From contig CACYMQ010000012.1 of assembly GCA_902775555.1 (NCBI GenBank), forward strand, positions 1 to 60,190: 60,190 bases of DNA. Reading direction: 5' to 3'. Source of the stretch: an uncultured Lachnospiraceae bacterium. Its GTDB lineage: Bacteria; Bacillota; Clostridia; Lachnospirales; Lachnospiraceae. This document shows positions 1 to 7,708 of this stretch, one piece after another; positions within the stretch are counted from its first letter, which is position 1; each line of letters begins with the position of its first letter. Below the pieces are notes generated by a model. That model saw only the letters and a list, made by a program, of their open reading frames with translations. It was not told the origin of the DNA and did not search any database. The position numbers and the translations under genes were made by a program.

Positions 1-333
1 CTCGGAAAGGACGGAGATCTGTTCTTCCTGGAACACACGGGACTTTACTATATGACCTACGGACGTCAGGGAGTATACAGCGACGAGGTCTGCAGGCTTG
101 AAAAAGGAAAGTCGACCACGATCCATGAGGGATCCCGTATCGCAAAGGATATGACGTTTACAGAATATGATTATACCTGGGATGAAAAGACCGTCACAAA
201 GGAGCAGTATGAGGAGCTGGTAAAGACCTCCTTTGATCACGATCATGCGCAGAATGCGGATTATCAGTCCTATTATGCCTATGATGATATGATGAGCCTG
301 CTTCAGTCCTTCAATCCGGAAATAATCCCTTGA
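1..333 (+). CDS. C-terminal fragment of a protein of unknown function (5' end outside window)
   Basis: The frame is open from the first base of the window to a TGA at 331-333, so this is the 3' end of a longer gene; the ATG at 52 is internal to the open frame and need not be the start. The visible 110 residues are acidic and rich in Tyr and Asp, with no motif I recognise, no membrane segment and no signal peptide. The stop codon overlaps the -35 box of the rpsU promoter, so this gene is immediately upstream of, but not needed for, rpsU transcription. Function unknown. Confidence 0.6.
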   Translation, partial: LGKDGDLFFLEHTGLYYMTYGRQGVYSDEVCRLEKGKSTTIHEGSRIAKDMTFTEYDYTWDEKTVTKEQYEELVKTSFDHDHAQNADYQSYYAYDDMMSLLQSFNPEIIP

Positions 334-357
334 CAAAAAGGGGAGTTATGATATAAT
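330..357 (+). promoter_or_regulatory. Strong vegetative promoter of rpsU
   Basis: A perfect TTGACA (330-335) and a perfect TATAAT (352-357) are separated by 16 bp. It lies about 50 bp upstream of the rpsU start and is the best consensus promoter in the window, as expected for a highly expressed ribosomal protein gene. The -35 box overlaps the stop codon of the preceding gene. Confidence 0.85.
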
Positions 358-408
358 GTCAAATGTGTTTTCGCACGTTTATTCCACGACTGGAGGGAGG
401 GATAAAGA

Positions 409-588
409 TTGTCAAGCGTAGAAGTTAAGGAGAATGAGACTCTGGATAGCGCACTTCGCCGTTTCAAGAGAAACTGTGCAAAGGCCGGCATCCAGCAGGA
501 GATTCGTAAGAGAGAACATTACGAGAAGCCTTCAGTTCGTCGTAAGAAGAAGTCTGAGGCTGCTAGAAAGCGTAAGTTCAACAAATAA
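409..588 (+). CDS. rpsU: 30S ribosomal protein S21
   Basis: The frame encodes a 59-residue, very basic protein: N-terminal [20 protein letters not shown], then the [18 protein letters not shown] stretch typical of S21, and a Lys/Arg-rich tail. S21 is a small-subunit protein that helps mRNA engagement during initiation. I chose the TTG at 409 because a doubled GGAGGGAGGG (392-401) ends 7 bases before it and no ATG fits the conserved N-terminus. It has its own consensus promoter and a downstream hairpin terminator, so it looks monocistronic. phoH and ybeY follow. Confidence 0.95.
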   Translation: MSSVEVKENETLDSALRRFKRNCAKAGIQQEIRKREHYEKPSVRRKKKSEAARKRKFNK

Positions 589-600
589 TCAGAATTAACC

Positions 601-634
601 ACAGGCACCTCATTTATGAGGTGTCTGTTTTTTT
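601..634 (+). terminator. Rho-independent terminator of rpsU
   Basis: Thirteen-base arms (601-613 and 616-628) pair with one G-U, around a minimal loop, and are followed by a run of seven T (628-634). It sits 12 bases after the rpsU stop. Confidence 0.9.
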
Positions 635-635
635 A

Positions 636-684
636 CTTCCGTCGGACCGGGGAGGACCATGGTTCCTGTCCGGCGGGACGGAAG
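636..684 (+). promoter_or_regulatory. Structured leader between rpsU terminator and phoH
   Basis: CTTCCGT (636-642) pairs with ACGGAAG (678-684) and CGGAC (643-647) with GTCCG (668-672); an ACCATGGT palindrome lies at the tip. The structure ends just before the phoH Shine-Dalgarno sequence and has no T-run, so it is not a terminator. It could be an mRNA leader element or a processing site on read-through transcripts. I see no consensus promoter for phoH in this gap. Confidence 0.4.
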
Positions 685-698
685 ACGCGAGGTGTAAT

Positions 699-1673
699 AT
701 GGGGTATACGGAAAAGGAAATATCGCTTCCCTCAGGAAGCATGCAAACGGTATTCGGTCAGTTTGACCGGAATATGAGAAAACTGGAACGGGCATTTGAC
801 ATCAGTTATGTGGTACGGGAGGACAGACTTCTTGTGTCCGGCGAGGAGACAAGGGTCGATCAGGCGTGCAGGGTACTGCAGGATCTGGGACATATGGCAG
901 TCTCCCAGTCGGAGATCACGGAACAGTCGGTAGACTATGCCATTTCGCTTGTTATGGACGAACGATCGGAAAGAGTCAGTGATCTGGACCGGGATGTGAT
1001 CTGCCACAGCATCAACGGCCGCCCGGTAAAGCCGAAAACCTACGGACAGCGCCGTTATGTGGAAGCGATCGATAAAAACATGATCGTCTTCGGTACCGGG
1101 CCTGCCGGAACCGGCAAGACCTATCTGGCCATGGCCAAAGCCATCACCGCATTTAAAAAGAACGAAGTGGAACGGATCATCCTTACCCGGCCGGCCATCG
1201 AGGCAGGGGAACGTCTCGGGTTTCTTCCGGGAGATCTGCAGTCGAAGATAGATCCCTATCTTCGGCCCCTTTATGATGCTCTTTATGATATCATGGGCGG
1301 TGAGCAGTTCACAAAGAATATGGAGAAGGGGCTGATCGAAGTGGCACCTCTTGCCTATATGAGAGGAAGGACGCTGGATAATGCATTTATCGTGCTGGAT
1401 GAAGCACAGAATACAACCCCTGCCCAGATGAAAATGTTCCTGACCAGGATCGGCTTCGGTTCCAAGGCGATCATCACGGGGGATGCGAGCCAGAAGGATC
1501 TGGCGGCAGGAATGACCAGCGGTCTCGATATGGCGCTCAGGGTTGTAAAAGGGATCGAAGGGATCGAGATCTGTGAGCTGACATCCAAGGATGTGGTCCG
1601 TCATCCGCTGGTGCAGAAGATCGTGGAAGCCTATGAGGCATATGATAAAAAACATGCTTCGGGAAAAAGATAG
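699..1673 (+). CDS. PhoH family ATPase
   Basis: A 324-residue PhoH-like P-loop protein. Walker A is GPAGTGKT at residues 134-141 and Walker B is the FIVLDEAQNTTP stretch that defines the family. The N-terminal 100 residues are a KH-like region usual for the PhoH/PhoL group. The start at 699 has GAGGTG five bases upstream; a longer frame from 621 would begin inside the rpsU terminator and is rejected. PhoH proteins are cytoplasmic ATPases linked to RNA metabolism, and in many bacteria the gene lies directly before ybeY, as here. The biochemical role is not established. Confidence 0.92.
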   Translation: MGYTEKEISLPSGSMQTVFGQFDRNMRKLERAFDISYVVREDRLLVSGEETRVDQACRVLQDLGHMAVSQSEITEQSVDYAISLVMDERSERVSDLDRDVICHSINGRPVKPKTYGQRRYVEAIDKNMIVFGTGPAGTGKTYLAMAKAITAFKKNEVERIILTRPAIEAGERLGFLPGDLQSKIDPYLRPLYDALYDIMGGEQFTKNMEKGLIEVAPLAYMRGRTLDNAFIVLDEAQNTTPAQMKMFLTRIGFGSKAIITGDASQKDLAAGMTSGLDMALRVVKGIEGIEICELTSKDVVRHPLVQKIVEAYEAYDKKHASGKR

Positions 1674-1692
1674 CGAAATCTTGTGGAAATAC

Positions 1693-1721
1693 TTCACAAA
1701 TCACACTAAATGTAGTAAAAT
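1693..1721 (+). promoter_or_regulatory. Probable promoter of ybeY
   Basis: TTCACA (1693-1698) and TAAAAT (1716-1721) are separated by 17 bp, 32 bp upstream of the ybeY ATG. It could give ybeY and the genes behind it a transcript independent of phoH. Confidence 0.6.
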
Positions 1722-1752
1722 AGACGGGTAATCTGCAGGAAAGAGGGCTGTT

Positions 1753-2271
1753 ATGTCTGTATTTATATCAGATGAATATGAAAAAGGCATTTTGCATACC
1801 CGGAAGGAGGAATTATATTCCATCATCCGGGATGTTATTGATGCTTCGGAAGCCTTCCTTAACTGTTCCTATGCCTGTACGGTCGAGGTGACACTGACCG
1901 ATGACGCTTCCATTCACGAGATCAACCTGGAGCAGAGAGGGATCGACGCCGCAACGGATGTTCTGTCCTTCCCCATGCTGGAATTTCCGGCTCCCGGAGA
2001 TCTTTCCTTTTTGGAGCAGGCGGGTGTGGATGCCTTTGATCCCGATAGCGGAGAGCTTCTCCTCGGGGACATCGTGATATCTCTGGATCGGGCCATGGAG
2101 CAGGCAGAAGAGTATGGACACAGTCTGAAAAGAGAGATCGCATTTCTTACAGCTCACAGCATGCTTCACCTTTTCGGTTATGATCATGTAGAAGCATCCG
2201 AGCGCGAACGTATGGAAGAGATGCAGGAACAAATTCTTGAAAAGAAAGGATATACCAGAGATTATGAGTAA
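1753..2271 (+). CDS. ybeY: Endoribonuclease YbeY (rRNA maturation factor)
   Basis: A 172-residue YbeY protein. The metal-binding signature H-x3-H-x5-H is intact at His135, His139 and His145 (HSMLHLFGYDH). YbeY is a single-strand endoribonuclease that works in 16S rRNA 3' end maturation and ribosome quality control. The ATG at 1753 is preceded by AGAGGG. The end of the gene overlaps the next start (ATGAGTAA), so the lipoprotein gene behind it is translationally coupled. The phoH-ybeY order is the common one. Confidence 0.95.
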   Translation: MSVFISDEYEKGILHTRKEELYSIIRDVIDASEAFLNCSYACTVEVTLTDDASIHEINLEQRGIDAATDVLSFPMLEFPAPGDLSFLEQAGVDAFDPDSGELLLGDIVISLDRAMEQAEEYGHSLKREIAFLTAHSMLHLFGYDHVEASERERMEEMQEQILEKKGYTRDYE

Positions 2272-3367
2272 GAGACGTATCTACAAGCTGGCGGCCATCG
2301 CCCTGACCATGGGTATGCTGCTTTCCGGCTGCGGAAAGAAGGATGAGGGTTCCACCGGGACCACAGAGGCAGCCACACAGGCAAAGGCAGCATCCCTTAC
2401 CGTCGGAGAGACTTCCATGATCAAAGGGACAGATGCAGTAACCCTTTCCAGAGACGGCCAGGTACTGAATCCTCTGACCGGTCAGTGGATCGATGCATAT
2501 TATGATAATAAACGTCCCATCTCCATACAGATCGAGAATACTTCGGCTGCGATCCCGCAGTATGGTATATCCAAAGCGGATATCATATTTGAAATGTATG
2601 TTGAGGGCGGTATCACCCGGCTCATGTGTATCATCACCGAGTTTGAAGATATCGAACGCCTGGAACCCATCCGTTCCAACCGTCATTATTATGACCGGAA
2701 GGCAACGGAATATGATACGGTACATGTATTCTGGGGTGCATCCAGTTTTGCGAATTATTATGATCTGTACGATAATCATTTCCCGAATCTTGAGTTTATC
2801 GATCTGATCCGGGAGCCCGGCGGATTCCGTGATGACACCAGAAAGATGCCGCACAATGCCTATACTACCGGTGAGGCGCTCCTCAGCCGTATGGAGTCCA
2901 AGGGATTCAGCAGAACACACAGGGAGTATTATACAAGAGCGCACAGCTTTAATAATGAGTTTACGCCCATCGAGGGAAATCCCGCAAATAAGATCACGAT
3001 CAATTTCCGGAACAACAAACCGTGGTTTGAGTATAATGAAGCTACCAAGACCTATGACCGTTTCCAGTTCGAGGACAAGCAGATCGACGGGACGACCGGT
3101 GAACAGCTCACATTTACAAATGTGCTGATCCAGATAAATTCCTATTGGGATCTGGCAGGATACGAATCTGCAGGAAGTCAGGATATGGATTGGGAAGGCT
3201 CCGGCGACGGCTTCTACTGCACCGGCGGTAAGGTGATCCCCGTTACCTGGAAGAAGGGCAAATCGGCCACCAAATGGTATACTTCCGATGGACAGGAACT
3301 GAAGTTGAATCCCGGAAAGACATGGATCTCAGTTTATAATAATAAGGATGGAGTGTCATTTGAGTAG
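2264..3367 (+). CDS. DUF3048 (YerB-like) lipoprotein
   Basis: A 367-residue exported lipoprotein: a short basic N-terminus, a hydrophobic stretch and a lipobox LLSGC with Cys at residue 23, then an acidic Thr-rich linker. The body matches the DUF3048 family (B. subtilis YerB), with the region RPISIQIENT, the FEMYVEGGITRL segment and the RSNRHYY segment. Function of the family is unknown; it is a cell-surface protein. I chose the ATG at 2264, which overlaps the ybeY stop, over an upstream in-frame TTG at 2237. It overlaps the next gene by a few bases. Confidence 0.85.
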   Translation: MSKRRIYKLAAIALTMGMLLSGCGKKDEGSTGTTEAATQAKAASLTVGETSMIKGTDAVTLSRDGQVLNPLTGQWIDAYYDNKRPISIQIENTSAAIPQYGISKADIIFEMYVEGGITRLMCIITEFEDIERLEPIRSNRHYYDRKATEYDTVHVFWGASSFANYYDLYDNHFPNLEFIDLIREPGGFRDDTRKMPHNAYTTGEALLSRMESKGFSRTHREYYTRAHSFNNEFTPIEGNPANKITINFRNNKPWFEYNEATKTYDRFQFEDKQIDGTTGEQLTFTNVLIQINSYWDLAGYESAGSQDMDWEGSGDGFYCTGGKVIPVTWKKGKSATKWYTSDGQELKLNPGKTWISVYNNKDGVSFE

Positions 3368-4574
3368 CAATCAATCATCATGCTATGACGCAGTTGTGAT
3401 CGGGGCCGGTGCATCCGGCCTCGTTTGTGCTGCAGAACTCGGAAAGCGGGGACTTCATACCCTGCTGGTGGAACAGAATAAAAAAAGCGGGCGAAAGCTT
3501 TACGCAACGGGAAACGGCAGATGCAATATTGCAAATGCCGTTCTTTCTGATTCGGCTTATTATCAGAACGGCTTTGCCGCATCTGTGGTTACGGAGGAGT
3601 CCGTATCGGAACTGAAGGACTATCTGAAGGAGATCGGGATCCCTCTTACTTCACGCGAGCCATACCTCTATCCGGTCAGTCAGCAGGCTTCTGCCGTGGT
3701 GTGGGCACTTACGGATGCTGCAAGGTTATCCGGGGTCGTATTTCTTTATGATACAAGGGTGGAACGGATCCGAAGAGAGAAGAGAGGCGGATATGTCCTT
3801 TACACCGGTGACGGGAAGGAGATCCGTACCGGGCGGCTGGTCCTGTCCATGGGGAGTCCCGCTGCACCGAAGCTCGGAGCGGCAGGCGCAGCTTCTCTTT
3901 ACGGACTTTTATATGACCTGGGGCTTCCCTACCGGGAGTTTCAGGCGGCTCTCTGCCCTCTGGAGACGGAAGAGGATCTGAGTGAACTTGCAGGCGTACG
4001 TGTGGCTGCACGGCTGACGGTGGGAGATGAATCGGAAGAAGGAGAGCTTCAGCTGACGGATTATGGCCTCTCGGGTATCGTTACATTTAATCTGTCTACC
4101 CTGACCGGAGTAGGTGATACGGTAACGGTGGATCTTCTGCCGGATCATGATGAGGCCGGGCTGATGGATCATTTCCTGCATCAGAACAAAGAGCGGCGCC
4201 TGTTTGCCGTCCTGAACGGACTTCTTCCGGAGAAGCTCTGCGGATATTTCCTTCGACGGGTATGGGATGAGGGAGCCCTGAAGATGCCCCTTTCCGCTTT
4301 TTCCGGGGAAGAGCTGAAGAAGCTTATCAGAGCCGTGAAGCATTTTCAACTGAAGATAAGCGGGAAAAGAGGCGATATGGGACAGGCATGTCAGGGCGGT
4401 GTACGGCCTGACATCATCAGTCCTTCGGATCTGTCGGTGATCGGGTCGAAAGAGATCCCGGCTCAGCCGGGTCTTGCCGTGACCGGTGAATTACTTGACG
4501 TTGTGGGACGGTGCGGCGGTTATAATCTGATGTTTGCACTGATCAGCGGAAGAAAGGCAGGACGTCTCCTATGA
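3360..4574 (+). CDS. BaiN/HI0933-type flavoprotein (NAD(P)/FAD-dependent oxidoreductase)
   Basis: A 404-residue flavoprotein with the N-terminal dinucleotide-binding motif GAGASGL, the family stretch SGRKLYATGNGRCNIAN, and a C-terminal GGYNLMFALISGRKAG that closes the FAD site. This is the HI0933-like family (YhiN/BaiN). Its physiological substrate is unknown in most bacteria; BaiN members reduce bile-acid intermediates, but that cannot be inferred from sequence alone. I prefer the TTG at 3360 (GGATGGAG 6-8 bases upstream); an ATG at 3348 in the same frame is the alternative but lacks a spaced ribosome site. The 3' end overlaps the next gene by ATGA. Confidence 0.85.
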   Translation: MSSNQSSCYDAVVIGAGASGLVCAAELGKRGLHTLLVEQNKKSGRKLYATGNGRCNIANAVLSDSAYYQNGFAASVVTEESVSELKDYLKEIGIPLTSREPYLYPVSQQASAVVWALTDAARLSGVVFLYDTRVERIRREKRGGYVLYTGDGKEIRTGRLVLSMGSPAAPKLGAAGAASLYGLLYDLGLPYREFQAALCPLETEEDLSELAGVRVAARLTVGDESEEGELQLTDYGLSGIVTFNLSTLTGVGDTVTVDLLPDHDEAGLMDHFLHQNKERRLFAVLNGLLPEKLCGYFLRRVWDEGALKMPLSAFSGEELKKLIRAVKHFQLKISGKRGDMGQACQGGVRPDIISPSDLSVIGSKEIPAQPGLAVTGELLDVVGRCGGYNLMFALISGRKAGRLL

Positions 4575-6187
4575 TACGGATAAATGGTTTAAAACTGCCG
4601 CCGGATTATACACCGGATCAGCTGACGAGGGCGTGCGAAAAGGAACTTCGAAGGAAAGGACTTCCGAAGATCCGGATCCTGAAACGATCCCTGGATTCCA
4701 GAGATCATGAAAGGATCCGTTATGTGCTTTCAGTTGGGATCGAAGGCTATACGGAGCAGGAAGAAAAAAAGATCTGCCAGTCAGTTAACCATAATAATAT
4801 TATGTTGACTAAAGAGAAGATTTACCGTTTTCCCTATTCCCGGCAGAAGGGTGGAGAGGAGCCGGATCGACCGGTGATCATCGGAACGGGACCTGCAGGA
4901 TATTTCGCAGGATATCTGCTTGCCTCTGCCGGTTTTCGACCTATCCTTCTGGAGAGAGGAAAGGCTGTGGAAGACCGGGCCCGGGATGTGGAGTCCTTCT
5001 GGGAAGGCGGAACACTGGATCCCGAGAGTAATGTTTCCTTTGGTGAAGGCGGTGCAGGAACCTTCTCGGACGGTAAGCTTTATACCGGAAATAAGGATAA
5101 GGACGGTTCCCAGCAATTTGTGCTCCGGACCTTTCATCAGTTCGGTGCGCCCGTTGAGATCACTTATGATGCAAAACCGCATATCGGTACGGATGTGCTC
5201 CATACCATCATGCAGAATATGCGGGGATCCATACGGGATGCCGGAGGAGAGATCCTTTTTTCCCACAGGCTGAACGGACTGAAGCGTACGGCAGACGGAT
5301 ATGTTCTTTCGGTTCAGACGCCGGACGGAGAAAAGACGTACAAAACCTCTGCCCTGATCCTTGCGATGGGTCACAGCGCCAGGGATACCTTCGCCATGCT
5401 GTATCAGCAGGGGCTCCGTATGGAGAAGAAGCCCTTCGCCATCGGTCTCAGGATCGAACATCCGAGAGAACTCATCGACCGGATCCGCTATGGGGATATG
5501 GCAGGGAAGCTTCCGGCTGCGGATTATAAACTTGTGGCGCATACCGCATCGGACCGGGCGGTCTTTTCCTTCTGCATGTGCCCCGGCGGTTATGTTGTAA
5601 ATGCTTCGACAGAACCGGAGGGAATGGTGGTAAACGGCATGAGCTACAGCGGACGTTCCGGAAAGAATTCCAACAGTGCCATTGTTGTAAATGTGCTTCC
5701 GGAGGACATCCCCGGCGAAGATCCGCTGGCGGCGGTACATTTCCAAAGAGAACTGGAACAGGCTTTCTACCGGGCAGGGGAGGGAGCCGTGCCGATCCAG
5801 AGATATGAAGATTTCGAAGAGGACAGAGTGACGGAACAGCTTGGTTCTGTGACGCCCTGTATCAAGGGGAAAGTTCATCTCTCAAATCTCAGGCAATGTT
5901 TGCCCCGGGACCTGTCCCGTGCTATAATAGAAGCGATGCCCGTTTTTGACAGGGAGCTTCCGGGCTTTGCCATGAAGGATGCTGTACTTTCCGGTATAGA
6001 AAGCAGGACATCCTCGCCGGTCCGTATCCTCAGGGAACCGGACGGAAGTGCTGCAGGCTATCCGGGATTATTCCCCTGCGGCGAGGGCGCCGGCTATGCA
6101 GGAGGTATCATGTCCGCTGCTGTGGATGGGATCCGTATGGCGGAGAAAACGGCAGAATATTTATTACATCTACAAGGAAGGTTATAA
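4571..6187 (+). CDS. FAD-dependent dehydrogenase (COG2509 type)
   Basis: A 538-residue protein with an N-terminal 90-residue domain, then a GTGPAGYFAGYLLA dinucleotide-binding motif near residue 98, the SFGEGGAGTFSDGKL segment and a C-terminal PCGEGAGYAGGIMSAAVDG motif. This layout is typical of the uncharacterised FAD-dependent dehydrogenases of Clostridia. It starts within the stop of the previous flavoprotein gene (ATGA), so the two are coupled and may work together. The segment at 4793-4809 is unusually A+T-rich with rare Leu and Thr codons (see findings). Substrate unknown. Confidence 0.85.
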   Translation: MIRINGLKLPPDYTPDQLTRACEKELRRKGLPKIRILKRSLDSRDHERIRYVLSVGIEGYTEQEEKKICQSVNHNNIMLTKEKIYRFPYSRQKGGEEPDRPVIIGTGPAGYFAGYLLASAGFRPILLERGKAVEDRARDVESFWEGGTLDPESNVSFGEGGAGTFSDGKLYTGNKDKDGSQQFVLRTFHQFGAPVEITYDAKPHIGTDVLHTIMQNMRGSIRDAGGEILFSHRLNGLKRTADGYVLSVQTPDGEKTYKTSALILAMGHSARDTFAMLYQQGLRMEKKPFAIGLRIEHPRELIDRIRYGDMAGKLPAADYKLVAHTASDRAVFSFCMCPGGYVVNASTEPEGMVVNGMSYSGRSGKNSNSAIVVNVLPEDIPGEDPLAAVHFQRELEQAFYRAGEGAVPIQRYEDFEEDRVTEQLGSVTPCIKGKVHLSNLRQCLPRDLSRAIIEAMPVFDRELPGFAMKDAVLSGIESRTSSPVRILREPDGSAAGYPGLFPCGEGAGYAGGIMSAAVDGIRMAEKTAEYLLHLQGRL

Positions 6188-6188
6188 A

Positions 6189-7043
6189 ATGAATCCCCGC
6201 GAGTTTTTGAAGGATAAGAAACGTATCGTGATCAAGATCGGCTCCAGTTCCCTGGTCCATAAAGAAACCGGTGAACTGGATCTTATGAGAATAGAGAAAC
6301 TGATCCGGATCCTCAGTGATCTTAAGAATCAGGGTAAGGATGTGGTGCTGGTGTCCTCCGGTGCCATCGTTGTAGGATGCAAGGCACTCGGGCTGAAGAA
6401 ACGGCCGGAGGTCCTTTCCATGACGCAGGCCTGTGCGGCCCTCGGACAGCTGGAGCTTATGATGCTGTATCAGAAGCTGTTTCTGGAATACAATCACCGT
6501 GCAGCGCAGGTCCTTCTGACATTTGATGTTATCACCTCTCAGGAGAGGAGGATCAATGCTACAAATACACTGAAGCAGCTTCTGGATCTGGACGTGATCC
6601 CGGTTGTAAATGAAAATGATACGGTGGCTACGGAAGAGATCGAGTTTGGTGACAATGATACACTTTCCGCCATCGTGGCATCCCTGATCGGTGCGGATCT
6701 GCTGGTGCTGCTTACGGACATCGACGGATTGTATACCGACGATCCGCGGAAGAATCCGGATGCCAAGAAGTTGTCCGTGGTAGAGAAGATCGATGCCCGG
6801 ATGCTGGATATGGCAAAGGGAACCGGAAGCGGTTACGGGACCGGAGGCATGTTTACCAAGCTTTCCGCCGGACGGATCGCTACGGATGTGGGAGCGGATA
6901 TGGCGATCTGCGACTCCTCGGATCTGAATATCATCAATCAGCTTCTGGAGGGGGAAGATGTGGGTACGCTGTTCCTTGCCCATAATGATGACAGCTTCGA
7001 TGTGACGGAATTCATTGTAAACAAGAAATACCTGGAGCGGTAA
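6189..7043 (+). CDS. proB: Glutamate 5-kinase
   Basis: A 284-residue amino-acid kinase: N-terminal KRIVIKIGSSSLV, the VSSGAIVVG phosphate loop, the NENDTVATEEIEFGDND substrate region and the GTGGMFTKL segment. It phosphorylates glutamate, the first step of proline synthesis. It ends without the C-terminal PUA domain of longer (about 367-residue) ProB proteins, which is normal for many Clostridia. The ATG at 6189 has AAGGAAGG before it; a frame from 6048 runs inside the previous gene and is rejected. Its stop overlaps the next start (TAATG). Confidence 0.95.
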   Translation: MNPREFLKDKKRIVIKIGSSSLVHKETGELDLMRIEKLIRILSDLKNQGKDVVLVSSGAIVVGCKALGLKKRPEVLSMTQACAALGQLELMMLYQKLFLEYNHRAAQVLLTFDVITSQERRINATNTLKQLLDLDVIPVVNENDTVATEEIEFGDNDTLSAIVASLIGADLLVLLTDIDGLYTDDPRKNPDAKKLSVVEKIDARMLDMAKGTGSGYGTGGMFTKLSAGRIATDVGADMAICDSSDLNIINQLLEGEDVGTLFLAHNDDSFDVTEFIVNKKYLER

Positions 7044-7708
7044 TGGATACGGAGATCATTCAAAGAAAAAAAGAGATCCGGCGCAGCGTAAGGAGGAAGA
7101 GGGATGCACTTTCCGATACAGAGGTGCAGAACCTTTCCGAACGGATCGCCGGACATGTGGTCCGGCTTCCTGAGTTTCAGAGAGCGGACTATCTCATGTG
7201 CTATATGGCCTTCCGGAATGAAGTTGACTGTAATGATATTATGTTAACAGGAGTACGGGAAGGAAAGCAGATCTATCTCCCGAAGGTGGAAGGAGAGGAG
7301 ATGAACTTCTATCCACTGGATCTGTCGGAAGAGGAACGGACCGTTCTTACGACCGTGGATCTACAGGAAGCCAAAGCGGTATTACGTGATCTGCTGAAGA
7401 AGATGACCGGTACACGGCTGGCCCTCAGTTCCTATAGGATCCCCGAACCGGTTTCGGGAAGAGCATTTCAACGGGAACAGCAGGACAGGAGCTTTATGGT
7501 CCTTCCGGGGCTGGTATATGACCGCATGGGGAATCGGCTGGGCTACGGCGGCGGATACTATGACAGATTTCTGGCTGTGTGTCATCCGGCCCATGTGGCA
7601 GTTGCTTATTCATTTCAGATATACGATGAGATACTTCCCTGTCTGGAGACAGACATACGACCGGACAGGATCATTACAGAACAAGGAGAGTTAAGGAGGT
7701 TTGTATGA
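7043..7708 (+). CDS. 5-formyltetrahydrofolate cyclo-ligase
   Basis: A 221-residue MTHFS family protein: an N-terminal helical KKEIRRSVRRKRDAL segment that starts the fold, the KQIYLPKVEGEEMNFYPL region and the glycine-rich ATP/folate motif GNRLGYGGGYYDRFL. It converts 5-formyl-THF to 5,10-methenyl-THF using ATP. The gene is wedged between proB and proA with overlaps on both sides (TAATG and ATGA), so the three are one translational unit. A short A+T-rich segment at 7232-7248 stands out from the surrounding coding sequence. Confidence 0.92.
   Translation: MDTEIIQRKKEIRRSVRRKRDALSDTEVQNLSERIAGHVVRLPEFQRADYLMCYMAFRNEVDCNDIMLTGVREGKQIYLPKVEGEEMNFYPLDLSEEERTVLTTVDLQEAKAVLRDLLKKMTGTRLALSSYRIPEPVSGRAFQREQQDRSFMVLPGLVYDRMGNRLGYGGGYYDRFLAVCHPAHVAVAYSFQIYDEILPCLETDIRPDRIITEQGELRRFV

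Noticed and set aside
621-698. A longer phoH start at 621
   Set aside because: It begins inside the hairpin terminator of rpsU, lacks a ribosome site and adds residues unlike PhoH proteins; ATG 699 has a good site.
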